In this document: positions 16,123-26,560 of the stretch, in pieces | Layout: every line of letters starts with the position of its first letter | Position numbering within the stretch: position 1 is the stretch's first letter | Assembly (NCBI GenBank): GCA_963784195.1 | Contig: CAWARA010000018.1 | Location: 248,001-312,000, forward strand | From: CAVQAH01 sp963784195 | GTDB lineage: Bacteria > Acidobacteriota > Vicinamibacteria > Vicinamibacterales > 2-12-FULL-66-21 | Reading direction: 5' to 3' | DNA: 64,000 nucleotides | The notes under the pieces: model-generated | Told to the model about the DNA's origin: nothing | Databases searched by the model: none | Seen by the model: only the letters and a program-made list of their open reading frames with translations | Translations under genes and position numbers: made by a program

Positions 16123-18780
16123 TTACTCAGCTCGCAACGCGCTCACCGGATCGATTCGTGTCGCCCGCCGGGCGGGCACATAGCTCGCCACCAGGCCGGT
16201 CACCAGCAAGGTGACGGTTGCCACGATGAACATCGACACGTCTCGAGGGCCGATCGCATAGAGCAACGTGGCCATCGATCTCGTCAGCACGAGCGACGCG
16301 ATCAATCCAAGCCCTGCGCCGACGGCCACCAGCCGAAGGCCGTCGCTCACGACGAGCCCGAGTACTGACGCGCGGGATGCGCCGATCGCCATGCGCACAC
16401 CCATCTCACGTGTGCGCTGGGCGACGCTGTACGACACGACCCCGTACAGTCCAACCGCGGCAAGCACCAGCGCCAACGCACCGAACGCACCCATCAGAAC
16501 CACCATCAGACGGCGATCGGCGACTGACATGGAGCGCACGGTCCACATGTCGCGAACCTGCGACGCCGGGACCTCGGGATCGATCCGCCTGACCTCCGCC
16601 CGAACCGCGGAGACCATCGACAGCGGATCCCCCTCGCTCTTCACGACGAGACTCATCGCGCGAGCCTGGACGCCTCGTGAAAAGTGCTGGAACTGCTCGT
16701 AAGGGAAGAACACCTCGGGAAAAGCAGGCGTGTCGAGCCCGCGATGACGCACGTCGCCGACGATCCCGGCGATCGTGCGCCACGGCTGCTCGTCACCCCG
16801 AGACCGCGAGAACCGGACTCGCTTGCCAACCGGATCCTCGTTGGCGAAGAAGGTCCGTGCGGTGGTTTCGTTGATGAAGATGACGTGTGCGGCGTCTGCG
16901 CTGTCCGACGAGGCCGGCAGCCGCCCTCGGCGCAGCGGGATGCCGAGCGCTTCGAAGTACCCGGGCGTCACGACATACCAGTCGGCGGCCGCCGGGAATC
17001 GCGTGCCGTTCCGCGGCCGGCCTTCGATATCGAAGCCCCAGTCGCCCGAGCGTACGGCGAGCGGCAGACCGCTGCCGGCTCCAGCCGCACGGACGCCCGG
17101 CAGCGTCTGGACCTGCTCGGTGAGGCGTTTGAAGTAGCCGGCCACTTCCGGACGGCCAGGGTATCTCGACTGCGGGAGCGACATCCGCATGGTCAAGACC
17201 CGATCGGGATCGAACCCCGATGGCTCTGCCATCAGCAGCGCAAAGCTCTTGATCATGAGACCTGCGCCAACTACGAGGACCATCGCGAGGGACACCTGAC
17301 ACACGACCAACGCGCGACGGGCGCGCGTGCGGCCCAGGATGGTGCCCCGAGACCCGGCCTTCAACGCGCCGGACATGTCCTGGGCGCCGCCGCGCGACAC
17401 CTGCAGCGCCGGGATGACACCGAAAAGCACTCCAGTTGCGATGCCGAGCAGTGCGGCGTAAACCAGTACTGACTGATTCAACTCCGCCGAACGGACGAGA
17501 GGCATCGACGATCCCGCGAACGCGACGATGAGCTGCTGGCAGTAGTGCGCAACCACGAGGCCCGCGAGGGCACCGGCGAGCGCCAGCACGCACGACTCGG
17601 TCAGCAGCTGCCGGATCATCCGGAAGCGGCTGGCGCCGAGAGCCGTGCGAACGGCCAGTTCGCCGCGCCGTGACTCGCCGCGGACGAGCATCAGGTTGGC
17701 CACATTTGCGCACGCTAACAGCAGCACCAGGCCGACGGCGCCGGTCAGGATCAGCAGCGGCGTGCTCATGTCGCCGAGAAGATCGCTCCGAAGAGGACGG
17801 ACACTGACGCCAAAGTTACCCTGATCGTGTTCGTCGGGGTACTCGCGAGCCAGCCGGCCGACGATCGTGTCCATCTCCGCCGAAGCCGCAGCCACCGTCG
17901 CGCCGTCCTCGAGCCGCGCGAACGCCAACAGGTAATGTCCGCCACGCCGGTTGCGAGGCGCGGCGGGATCCATCGCCAATGGCGTAAGGAGTTCGGCGCG
18001 GCTGGCGGCAGTCATCTCGAACGGCAGGTAGAAGTCCGGCGGAAGGACGCCGACGATTTCAACGGGCTGGCCATTCAGCGAAACCGCGCGGCCGACAATC
18101 CCGGGATCCGCGGCGAACATCCGCCGCCAGAGTCCGTTGCTCAGGATCGCGACCGTCGGCGAATCGGGCATGGCCTCCTCGGGCCGGAATGTCCGGCCCA
18201 GCGCGAGCGGCGCGCGAAGAACGTCCAGCGTCGGGACAGTGACCGCCGCGGCACTGACCCGCTCCGCGTCTCCCGATGTTCCCGAAACATTGACGGAGCT
18301 CGTGGCCATGGCCGCGAACGTCATCGTGCGGCTCTGTTCCGAGTAGTCCAGGAACTCAGGGTCCGAGAGGCTCGCCGAAGGGCTTCCGTCCCACCGGTTC
18401 CAGACCGCGACGAGACGCTCGGACTCTCCATACGGCAGGGGACGCAGCAGCACCGCATCCACGACACTGAAGATCGCCGTGTTGGCGCCAATCCCGAGCG
18501 CGAGCGTAATGACGGCGACCGTCACGAACCCAACGTTCCTTCGCATGCCACGAAGGGCGTATGTGACGTCCTGGCGGAACTGATTCAGATGTTCACGCGG
18601 TCCGATGGCCAGTATGTCGCGCACAGTTTGTCCCCACACGCGCAGCAGTCCTGCCACACCACGGTCCGCCGCCTCGCGCCGTTGCTCGCGAAAGACCTGC
18701 GCCATTTCCGTGCCGTAGTCCGACCGCATGTCGAACGGCAACAAGTTCAGCAACTTACGAAACCAGCGATCCCCGCTCAT
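16123..18780 (-). CDS. ADOP-family duplicated ABC permease
   Basis: 885 residues with a clean frame. The N-terminal prefix is MSGDRWFRKLLNLLPFDMRSDYG, followed by TYALRGMRRNVGFVTVAVITLALGIGANTAIF (first transmembrane segment). A MacB-like periplasmic domain comes next, then ACANVANLMLVRGESRRGELAVRTALGA and its three helices. The second half repeats with GAFGALALVLAAVGLYGVVSYSVAQRTREMGVR and ends with YVPARRATRIDPVSALRAE. The start ATG overlaps the PadR stop by 4 bases (ATGA). No ATPase gene is near. Membrane protein of unknown export substrate. Confidence 0.92.
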   Translation of the reverse strand: MSGDRWFRKLLNLLPFDMRSDYGTEMAQVFREQRREAADRGVAGLLRVWGQTVRDILAIGPREHLNQFRQDVTYALRGMRRNVGFVTVAVITLALGIGANTAIFSVVDAVLLRPLPYGESERLVAVWNRWDGSPSASLSDPEFLDYSEQSRTMTFAAMATSSVNVSGTSGDAERVSAAAVTVPTLDVLRAPLALGRTFRPEEAMPDSPTVAILSNGLWRRMFAADPGIVGRAVSLNGQPVEIVGVLPPDFYLPFEMTAASRAELLTPLAMDPAAPRNRRGGHYLLAFARLEDGATVAAASAEMDTIVGRLAREYPDEHDQGNFGVSVRPLRSDLLGDMSTPLLILTGAVGLVLLLACANVANLMLVRGESRRGELAVRTALGASRFRMIRQLLTESCVLALAGALAGLVVAHYCQQLIVAFAGSSMPLVRSAELNQSVLVYAALLGIATGVLFGVIPALQVSRGGAQDMSGALKAGSRGTILGRTRARRALVVCQVSLAMVLVVGAGLMIKSFALLMAEPSGFDPDRVLTMRMSLPQSRYPGRPEVAGYFKRLTEQVQTLPGVRAAGAGSGLPLAVRSGDWGFDIEGRPRNGTRFPAAADWYVVTPGYFEALGIPLRRGRLPASSDSADAAHVIFINETTARTFFANEDPVGKRVRFSRSRGDEQPWRTIAGIVGDVRHRGLDTPAFPEVFFPYEQFQHFSRGVQARAMSLVVKSEGDPLSMVSAVRAEVRRIDPEVPASQVRDMWTVRSMSVADRRLMVVLMGAFGALALVLAAVGLYGVVSYSVAQRTREMGVRMAIGASRASVLGLVVSDGLRLVAVGAGLGLIASLVLTRSMATLLYAIGPRDVSMFIVATVTLLVTGLVASYVPARRATRIDPVSALRAE

Positions 18781-19140
18781 ACGGAGCGTGCCTTTGGAAT
18801 GAGCTTCTTCGCGCGCGCCATGCCCAGCGCCGTCTCCATGCGCTGGGCCTCGGCTCGCGCCACTCGCCGGCCGAAGTCGGTCAGCCGGTAATACCGCCTG
18901 CGCTCGTCGTCCAGCGACGGGATCAGGCCGTTCGGCGCTCTCCGCAATCACACCTTCCTGTACGAAGCGGCGGACGATGGTGTAGAGGGTGGCGGCGCTG
19001 AGCGTCACGTCGCCGCCGGTCCGGCGCGCCACTTCTTTGATGATCGCGTAGCCATGTTTCTCGCCGTCAGCCAGGGCAATCAGCACCTGGAACATCCCGG
19101 ACGTCAGGGGCAGGAGCTGTGCAGGATCGCGTTCGCTCAT
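18777..19140 (-). CDS. PadR-family transcriptional regulator, one frameshift
   Basis: Starts MSERDPAQLLPLTSGMFQVL and shows the PadR winged helix with HGYAIIKEVARRTGGDVTLSAATLYTIVRR. At about 18928 one extra base shifts the frame; the corrected sequence continues SLDDERRRYYRLTDFGRRVARAEAQRM and ends KLIPKARSV, about 120 residues. In the uncorrected frame it would fuse to the permease, which is not natural. The corrected TGA overlaps the permease ATG. The start is at 19140, 10 bases from a probable -10, with the same GTCAATCTATG context as the first PadR. Confidence 0.85.
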
Positions 19141-19166
19141 AGATTGACTGACTATATCATGTGATG
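19138..19166 (-). promoter_or_regulatory. Putative PadR promoter -10 and operator
   Basis: On the minus strand TATAGT (19151-19156) lies 10 bases before the ATG. Upstream is ATGT-N4-ACAT, a small dyad of the half-sites seen in PadR operators. Between -10 and ATG is GTCAGTCAATCTATG, nearly the same as at the first PadR gene. A 13-base repeat array begins right behind the expected -35 position. Confidence 0.4.
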
Positions 19167-19170
19167 ACAT

Positions 19171-19338
19171 AGGTTCAGGACGAGGGTTCACGACGGGGGT
19201 TCACGACGAGGGTTCACGACGAGGGTTCAGGCCGAGGGTTCGTGAACCCCTGTCGTGAACCCCTGTCGTGAACCCCCGTCGTGAACCCCCGTCGTGAACC
19301 CCCGTGTGAACCTTCGTGTGAACCCCGTCGTGAAACCA
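19171..19338. repeat. Facing arrays of 13-base words (B2) between divergent genes
   Basis: The left arm has GGGTTCACGACGA-type units (about five, 19171-19240). The right arm has GTGAACCCCTGTC twice, GTGAACCCCCGTC twice, then 12-base variants GTGAACCCCCGT, GTGAACCTTCGT and GTGAACCCCGTC. The arms meet at GGGTTC-GTGAAC without a loop. Flanking genes are PadR (starts 30 bases to the left) and the AddB-like gene (starts 74 bases to the right). Unit length variation of 12-13 bases is clear here. Confidence 0.8.
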
Positions 19339-19411
19339 TGCTAAAGTCGCAGTCACAGCCGCGTGGCGCGGTTGTTACGGAAACCCGGCATGGCGTCCGG
19401 AGGCGTCCCTC

Positions 19412-22400
19412 ATGTCCTACGAATCCCTGACCATCATTGAGGCGTCGGAGTCCTCGAGCCGCCTGCGCGAAGCGCGGCGTTGGCTCGATGCGCGCGCCGC
19501 ACGTGGAGCGCTGGTCGTCTCGGCCTCCCGCGGCGCTGCCGACGATCTCGCGCGGGACGTGGCGCGATCGCGCGGCGCCACCGCTGGTCTTCACCGGTTC
19601 AGCTTTGCGCAGCTGGCAGCCCGTCTGGCCGCGCCTGTGCTCGCCGCGCGCGGGATCGCGCCGGCCACGATGATCGGATCCGAAGCGGTCGCGGCGCGCG
19701 CAACCTTCGACGCCCTGCAAGCGGCCGGGCTCCCTTACTTCGGAGCAGTCGCCGGCACGCCGGGATTTCCGCGAGCGCTGGCGCGAACGCTCCATGATGC
19801 GGCGATGGCGGGGGTCGACGCCGCGGCGCTCGAGGGCCTGCCGCTCGGTGGACCCGACCTGGCGAGGCTGATGCGCGGTTTCGATGATCAGTTCGACGCA
19901 GCCTCGGCGTCGAGCCGCGCGGCGCTCTTCGAAACGGCGTGCGAGGGAGTCGACGCCGTCAGTCACCTGCCCCTCCTCCTCCTCGACGTCCCGTTCGAGT
20001 CCGTCGTCGAATTCGAGTTGGCGCGACGGTTGATGGCAAGTGCGCCAGAGACGCTCGTCACGGTGCCGTTCGGTGATCTGGCCACGCTCGGCTACCTCAA
20101 ACAGCTGAACGTTCCGATTTCGGTGATCGAGCCGTCCGGAGAGTCGGACCTCTCGGCACTGCGCCGATCGCTTTTCGCGGCCCGCCAATTGCCCGAGCGC
20201 GAGCCGCGTGGAGAGGTGCAGCTGTTTTCCGCGCCAGGCGAAGGCCGTGAGTGCGTCGAGATCGCACGCCGGATTCTGAAGGAAGCGGCACATGGCGTGC
20301 GCTTCGACGAGATGGCGGTGTTCCTCCGCTCGCCGCGGGAGTATCTCGGCTTGCTCGAAAGCGCGTTCGACCGTGCCGGAATCGACGCGTGGTTCGATCG
20401 TGGTGCGCGCCGGCCCCATCCTTCCGGCCGTGCGTTTCTTGCGATCCTCAGCTGCGGTGTCGAACGCCTGTCGGCCATCCGTTTCGCTGAATACCTGTCT
20501 CTCGCGCAGGTGCCCTCCACTGGTGTCGCACCGGCGGACGTTCTTCCTCCCGCGGACGATCTGATCGCTGGATATGCCAGCGCGGAGATCGTTCCCGACA
20601 CCGATGAACCGATTGCTGCCGAGCCGCCCGCGGAAGACACGGAGCCGCCGGTCGTCGAAGGCACGCTGCGCGCGCCATGGAAATGGGAACGGCTGATCGT
20701 CGAGTCGTCGGTCGTCGGAGGCGATCCCGATCGCTGGAGGCGGAGACTCCGGGGCCTTCGCGAGACCTACGAGAAGCAGATCAACGAGGAGCGCCTGCGC
20801 GAGGATCCTGAGTCGCCGCGTCTGGTCATGCTGAAGCGCAATCAGCAGAACCTGGCTCACCTCACCGACTTCGCCTTACCTATCATCGAAACGCTGGCAT
20901 CGTGGCCGGCTCAGGCGACGTGGGGAGAGTGGATCGAACGGTTCGGCGAGCTGGCGCCCCGTGTGTTGCGCCGGCCGGGCCGCGTGCTGCGAGTCCTTGG
21001 CGAGCTTCGGGCGATGAGCGCGATCGGCCCGGTGACGCTCGAAGAAGCGCGCGACGTGCTCGCCGAGCGGCTGCGCACATTCGACGAGCATCCGCCGGCC
21101 GACCGGTTCGGCCGCGTCTTCGTCGGAAGCCCGCATCAGGCGCGCGGCCGGACATTCAAAGTGGTGTTCGTGGCCGGCCTGGCTGAAAGGCTCTTTCCAC
21201 AGAAGCTGCGCGAAGATCCGTTGCTGCTCGACAAGGAGATGCGCGAACCGCTCGACGCTCGGTTGTTCACCCAGGACGACCGCGCGAAGACCGAGCGGTT
21301 GCTGCTCCGTCTCGCCGTCGGCGCCGCTACCGAACGCCTCTGGCTCTCCTACCCTCGCCTCGACGTCGTCGGCGCTCGTCCGCGTGTGCCGTCGTTCTAC
21401 GTTCTCGACGTGATGCGCGCCGTCACCGGACGCATTCCACGGCACGAAGAGCTTCAACGCGAGGCGGCGGCAGCCGGTGGTGCGAAACTCGACTGGCCTG
21501 CGCCGCGACGACCGGCTGATGCCGTCGACGAAGTCGAGCACGATCTTGCGACGTTGCGGGCGCTGATCGACACGGCCGACCGGCAAGCCGTCCGCGGGCA
21601 GGCGCACTACCTTCTCGGTCTCAACGATGCGCTCCGGCGGTCGGTCACGCGTCGCTGGGTCCGCGCCCGGGCTCGCTGGCTGCCGCAGGACGGGCTGATT
21701 CGCGTGGCCCCCGCAACCCAGCCAATGCTTCAAGCGCAGCGGCTCAACACGCGTCCGTACTCAGTCTCCGCGCTTCAGAAGTTCACGACGTGCCCGTACC
21801 AGTTCGTCCTGTCCGCCATCTATCGATTCGCGCCCAACGATCCACCCGAACCTCTCCAGCGTCTCGATCCGTTGACTCGCGGTTCTCTTTTTCACGAGGT
21901 CCAAGCCTCCGTACTGCGCACGCTGAGGACCGACGGCAGCCTGCCGCTGACGTCTGCGACGGTCCCGCACGCGCTGCGCGTGCTCGACAAGGCCCTGACC
22001 ACGACAGCCGCGTCCTATAAGGAGGTACTGGCGCCAGCGATCGAGCGCGTCTGGCGTGACGAGATAGCCGCCATCGGCCGCGACCTCCGCGTGTGGATAC
22101 GGAAGCTGCCGGATGCAGCTCCCTGGATACCCGAGTACTTCGAATTCAGCTTCGGTCTCAAGGACGAAGGACGCGACGAGCGAAGCCAGCAGGAGCCCGT
22201 CCTGATCGACGGGCGCTTCCTCCTGCGCGGATCGGTTGACGTCATCGAGGTCCGGCACGGATCGCAGGAGCTGCGCATCACCGATCACAAGACAGGCCGT
22301 AACAGGACGACGCCTCGGATGGTGATTGGCGGGGGCGGCACGTTGCAGCCGATCGTCTACGGGCTCGCCGTTGAAGAGGCGCTGAAGCGGCCGGTGAGGG

Positions 22401-22666
22401 AAGGTCGCCTCTTCTACGCAACCACTGCCGGCGGTTTTACGGAACATCCGATCCCGCTCTCGGCGATGAATCGCCGCGCCGGACTGGAGGCGCTCGAAAT
22501 CATCGACCGGGCGATCGAGCTTGGTTTCCTTCCCGCCGCGCCGGCCGAGCGCGCCTGCACCTGGTGTGACTTCCGGCCGATCTGCGGCCCCGACGAAGCG
22601 CGGCGTGTCACGCGGAAGGCGGCCGATCCGCTCGGCGACCTGAAAGCGCTGCGGGAGATGCCATGA
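19412..22666 (+). CDS. AddB-like recombination nuclease subunit (PD-(D/E)XK, Fe-S)
   Basis: 1084 residues. The N-terminal two thirds has the layout of a UvrD-like helicase, but there is no usable Walker A at the start (VVSASRGAADDL), so this half is probably structural. KVVFVAGLAERLFPQ is the late helicase motif. The C-terminal nuclease has SVSALQKFTTCPYQF, GSLFHEV and ELRITDHKTG (Asp958, Lys960). Four Cys (794, 1049, 1052, 1058) match the C-Xn-C-X2-C-X5-C iron-sulfur staple of AddB. It partners the overlapping downstream gene to resect double-strand breaks for RecA loading. Confidence 0.88.
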   Translation: MSYESLTIIEASESSSRLREARRWLDARAARGALVVSASRGAADDLARDVARSRGATAGLHRFSFAQLAARLAAPVLAARGIAPATMIGSEAVAARATFDALQAAGLPYFGAVAGTPGFPRALARTLHDAAMAGVDAAALEGLPLGGPDLARLMRGFDDQFDAASASSRAALFETACEGVDAVSHLPLLLLDVPFESVVEFELARRLMASAPETLVTVPFGDLATLGYLKQLNVPISVIEPSGESDLSALRRSLFAARQLPEREPRGEVQLFSAPGEGRECVEIARRILKEAAHGVRFDEMAVFLRSPREYLGLLESAFDRAGIDAWFDRGARRPHPSGRAFLAILSCGVERLSAIRFAEYLSLAQVPSTGVAPADVLPPADDLIAGYASAEIVPDTDEPIAAEPPAEDTEPPVVEGTLRAPWKWERLIVESSVVGGDPDRWRRRLRGLRETYEKQINEERLREDPESPRLVMLKRNQQNLAHLTDFALPIIETLASWPAQATWGEWIERFGELAPRVLRRPGRVLRVLGELRAMSAIGPVTLEEARDVLAERLRTFDEHPPADRFGRVFVGSPHQARGRTFKVVFVAGLAERLFPQKLREDPLLLDKEMREPLDARLFTQDDRAKTERLLLRLAVGAATERLWLSYPRLDVVGARPRVPSFYVLDVMRAVTGRIPRHEELQREAAAAGGAKLDWPAPRRPADAVDEVEHDLATLRALIDTADRQAVRGQAHYLLGLNDALRRSVTRRWVRARARWLPQDGLIRVAPATQPMLQAQRLNTRPYSVSALQKFTTCPYQFVLSAIYRFAPNDPPEPLQRLDPLTRGSLFHEVQASVLRTLRTDGSLPLTSATVPHALRVLDKALTTTAASYKEVLAPAIERVWRDEIAAIGRDLRVWIRKLPDAAPWIPEYFEFSFGLKDEGRDERSQQEPVLIDGRFLLRGSVDVIEVRHGSQELRITDHKTGRNRTTPRMVIGGGGTLQPIVYGLAVEEALKRPVREGRLFYATTAGGFTEHPIPLSAMNRRAGLEALEIIDRAIELGFLPAAPAERACTWCDFRPICGPDEARRVTRKAADPLGDLKALREMP

Positions 22667-25600
22667 CCGTTACCCGTACCGTCCTCAGCGATCCCGAAGC
22701 GCGTCACCAAATCGATACCGCCCTCGACGACACGCTCATCGTCGAGGCTGCCGCGGGCACAGGCAAGACGACGGCGCTCGTTGGCCGGATCGTGCGCATC
22801 ATCGCCGAGGGGCGCGCCGACGTTGGTGAGATCGTCGCGGTGACGTTCACCGAGAAGGCGGCTGGTGAGCTGAAACTGCGGCTGCGCGAACGGCTCGACA
22901 GCGCGCGCCACGAGAGCGAAGCCGGCAGCGAGGCACGCAAGCGGCTCGACGCCGCCCTGCGTCAGCTGGAAGAAGCGCACATTGGAACCATCCACGCGTT
23001 CTGTGCCGACCTCCTGCGCGAGCGCCCGGTCGAAGCGGGCATCGATCCGATCTTCGAGGTCCTGACCGAACCGGCGGCGGCGCGGCTGTTCGACGAAGCG
23101 TTCGGCCGGTGGTTGCAGGAGGAACTGGCGGAGCCCTCGGACGGCGTGCGCCGTGCGTTGCGCCGCTCGGCATTCGGCGGTGAGGATGGCCCCGTGGACC
23201 GGTTGCGGAAAGCCGCCTGGGAGCTTGCGCAGTGGCGCGATTTCACGACAGCGTGGACACGAAACCCGTTCGATCGGGAGGCGGAGATCAGCGCTCTTGT
23301 GGGAAGTCTCCACGACGTTGCCGCGTTGACCCGTAACCCGACATCGAGGAACGACCCGCTCTTTACCGGTACCGAGCCGGTCCGCAGAATCAGCGACGAG
23401 ATCGCGCTGCAGCAGACGTTTGCCCTTCCGACGAATGATGAAGGGCCTCTGACGTTCGTGGATTACGACGCCTGGGAAGCGGCGCTCGTAGACCTTTCGC
23501 GCGACCGGATCCTGGCGATGGTGAAGCAGGGGCGTGGAGCCTCGTACGGTGACGGCGTGCCGCGCGATCGCGTCACTCAGGCGCTGACCGATCTGCGCGC
23601 GAAACTGGACCAGTTCCGGATGGCTGCCGACGCGGATCTTGCCGCGCTGCTGCAGCAGGAGCTGAGCGGCGCGCTGGAACGCTATCAAGGGATGAAAGCA
23701 CGCGGCGGCGCGCTCGACTTCCTCGACCTGCTGCTGATCGCGCGGAACCTGGTTCGCGACAACCGGCAGGTGCGGGAGGGGTTTCAGCGGCGGTTTTCAC
23801 GCATCTTCGTCGACGAGTTCCAGGATACCGATCCGCTCCAGGCAGAAATTCTCCTGTTGCTGGCCGCCGACGACCCGTCGGAAACCGACTGGCGAAAGAC
23901 GCGGCCGGTCCCGGGCCGGTTGTTCCTGGTCGGCGATCCGAAACAGTCGATCTATCGCTTCCGCCGCGCCGACGTCGGGATCTATCAGGACGTGTGCCGC
24001 CGCCTCGAGGACTGCGGCGCGCGGCTCCTTCACCTCTCGACGAGCTTTCGCAGCGTGCCTGAACTGCAGTCGTTCGTGAACGCCGCCTTTGCGCCGGTCA
24101 TGACCGGCGATCCCGTTACCCTGCAGGCCGACTACGTCCCACTGGCCCGCTATCGACCCGCGATTTCAGATCAGCCGTCCATTGTGGCGTTGCCCGTTCC
24201 AGAGCCTTACGCGCGGCGATACGTCACGGGCCGCGCCATTGAACAGTCGCTGCCGGGCGCCGTGGGAGCGTTCGTCGATTGGATCGTCAATCAGAGCAAG
24301 TGGAAGGTGACCGAGCGGAGCGGCGCCGCGCCCGTCGCGGTCGCCGCGAAGCACATCTGCTTGTTGTTCCGGCGGTTCGTCAGCTGGGAAAACGACGTCA
24401 CACGCGCCTATGTCGAGGCGCTCGAGGCACGCGGGATCGCCCACGTGCTCGTGGGCGGACGGGCGTTTCACGAGCGTGAGGAAGTCGAGGCGATTCGCGC
24501 CGCTCTGACCGCGATCGAATGGCCGGACGACGAATTGTCGGTATTCGCGACGTTGCGCGGACCGTTTTTCGCCATCGGCGACGAAGAGTTGCTCGAGTGG
24601 GCGCATCGCTTCCGCCGCCTTCGCCGGAGCCTTGGCGGAGGCGGGACGGCGAAACCGGATGGGTCCGCGCCAGCGGCGCGGGCCGCCGGAGCGGAGCGGG
24701 GCGAGGGCCCCCGCGAGCGACGGCGAGGGGGATCGGCGGGGCGAAGTCCCTCGTGCGCGGCGAGTTCCATCCGTTTCGCGTGCCGGCCGTATTCGATGCG
24801 CAGGCGCCTGACGAGATCGCGCACCTCGAGCCAATCGCACGAGCGCTCAGGCTGCTGCGGCGGCTGCACGTGCAGCGCAACTACGTCCAGCGTGATGACC
24901 GTGCCGAAGGCGGTCCGACTGGCGGGCGGCTCTCTGGCGGCGTCTCCGGAACACTGCAGGAACTACTGGCCGCGACGCGCGCGCACGTAGGGTTCGCGCT
25001 GCGCACCGGCGGCGAGCAGGCGCTCGCGAACGTCCTGCACATCACCGAGCTCGCGCGACAGTACGAAATGGGCGGTGGGATTTCGTTTCGCGGCTTCGTC
25101 GAGGAACTGCGCGTTGCCGCGGACACCGCGCAGGCGGTCGGAAGCGCCGATTCTCGAGGAAGACAGCGACGGCGTGCGGATGATGACCGTGCACAAGGCC
25201 AAGGGCCTCGAGTTTCCAATCGTCATCCTGGCCGACATGACCTGCCGGATCTCCCGCCCGGATGCGGGCCGCTGGATCGATCCCACCGGCACCCTCTGTG
25301 CGCTGCGCCTCGGCGGCTGGACGCCCGCTGACCTGCTGCTGCATGGCTACGAAGAAGCGGCGCGCGACAAGGCGGAAGGCGATCGGCTCGCCTACGTTGC
25401 CGCGACGCGCGCTCGCGACGTGCTCGTCGTGCCGACGATCGGAGACGAGGTGTTCGAGGGTGGCTGGCTCGATCCGCTCATGCCGGCGACCTACCCGTCA
25501 CCGTTCGCGCGCGCGACCGTTACCGCGGGGCCCGGATGCCCGGCGTTTCCATCCCGTGACTCCGTGCTCACGCGGCCTGACGGCGATCCGGCCAGGCCGA

Positions 25601-26440
25601 TGACCGTCCCGCCGGGCATGTATACATTCGGTCTGCCTGCGGGAGATGAGTCGGAAGTCGTCAGTCGAGAGTCGCCGAGCCCGAGCCCCGAGCACCTATT
25701 CAGTCGTCTGGTGGGATCCGCACGTGCTCGCGCTCGATGCCGACTCGGGACACGGCCTGCGCCGCGACGACCTGATCGTGAAGGACGGCAAGCCTGCCGA
25801 CGTCGCGGCTCGCCTGGCAGAGTATCGCGCGTGGCAGGACGCCAGTAATGCAGCGCGGTCAGCTGGACGGACGCCATCCCTGCGCATTCGGACCGCCACA
25901 ACGGCCGCCGCCGATCGCGCGTTCGATCATCCCGGCGCGCCGGAGATCCGTGTCGTGGCGATCGCACGGTCGACCGAGCGTCCGTTCGGGCCACGCTTCG
26001 GTGCGCTCGTTCACGCCACTCTGGCCACCGTACCGCTGGATGCCAGCGAATCGACCATCGCCGCGGTGGCGGCCGCGCAGGGACGCATTCTTCCGTCACC
26101 CGACACGCAGCAATATGCCGACGAGGAGGTCTACGCCGCGTGTGAAGTCGTGACCGCCGTGTTGCGCGACCGCCTCTTCGATCGGGTGCGCATGGCGGAA
26201 CGATCGGGCCAGTGCGAGCGCGAGCTGCCCATCATGTGGACCTCGCCCGACGGCACCCTCATCGAAGGCACGATCGACCTGGCGTTCGAGGATGCGGGCG
26301 CATTGACGGTCGTCGACTTCAAGACCGATCGCGAGCTGTCCACGGATCTCGAGCGCTACCAGCGTCAGCTGAGCATGTACTGCATGGCTCTCAGCACGGC
26401 ACGGGGAAAGCCGGCCCGAGGAATACTGATGCGGATCTAG
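22663..26440 (+). CDS. AddA-like UvrD-family helicase-nuclease, about three frameshifts
   Basis: About 1250 residues once pieced together. Walker A is AGTGKTT at 31-37, motif Ia VTFTEKAAGELK, Walker B FVDEFQDTDPLQ, and LVGDPKQSIYRFRRADV, all in the first frame. The frame changes near 24640-24740, 25140 and 25640-25700. After that MMTVHKAKGLEFPIVILAD (motif V), RLAYVAATRARDVLVV (motif VI) and a C-terminal PD-(D/E)XK nuclease (GTIDLAFED, TVVDFKTDRE) are intact. The ATG overlaps the AddB stop (ATGA). Together they form an AddAB-type helicase-nuclease. A GC-rich insertion lies inside the coding region. Confidence 0.85.
24610..24755. other. GC-rich insertion inside the AddA-like gene
   Basis: Homology is strong to EELLEWAHRF and again from FHPFRVPAVFD. 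Between them are about 140 bases rich in G and C that encode only Arg/Gly/Ala/Pro residues. It opens with a near-palindrome (CGCCTTCGCC...GGCGGAGGCG). Related helicases have only a few residues between these blocks. It looks like a small inserted repeat; a frameshift also lies within it. Confidence 0.45.
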
Positions 26441-26470
26441 GAGTCACGATGGGTCAAGCCGCACTTCTTA

Positions 26471-26533
26471 CAGGAGATCACGAGATCAGAAGGTCAAGTG
26501 ACCGCGACCAGGAAGTCTCCTGACCTCCTGGCC
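26471..26533. repeat. Inverted octamer array (family D) between convergent genes
   Basis: Left arm AGGAGATC-ACGAGATC-AGAAGGTC (26472-26495) faces a right arm with GACCAGGA, AGTCTCCT, GACCTCCT (26507-26533). The 8-base period is different from the 7-base family, but the plan is the same: tandem words, two facing arms. It lies 30 bases after the AddA-like stop and 27 bases from the permease stop. Confidence 0.6.
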
Positions 26534-26560
26534 TTGTGTAGATCATGGCGATTTCTGAGT

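Noticed and set aside
19171..19338. CRISPR array
   Set aside because: Units of 12-13 bases are contiguous with no spacers, two arms face each other, and there are no cas genes in the window.
19214..20860. A 548-codon minus-strand open frame across the 13-base array and antisense to the AddB-like gene
   Set aside because: Its end is translated repeat words (Ser-Arg-Arg-Gly type) and the rest is antisense shadow of a protein with clear nuclease motifs.
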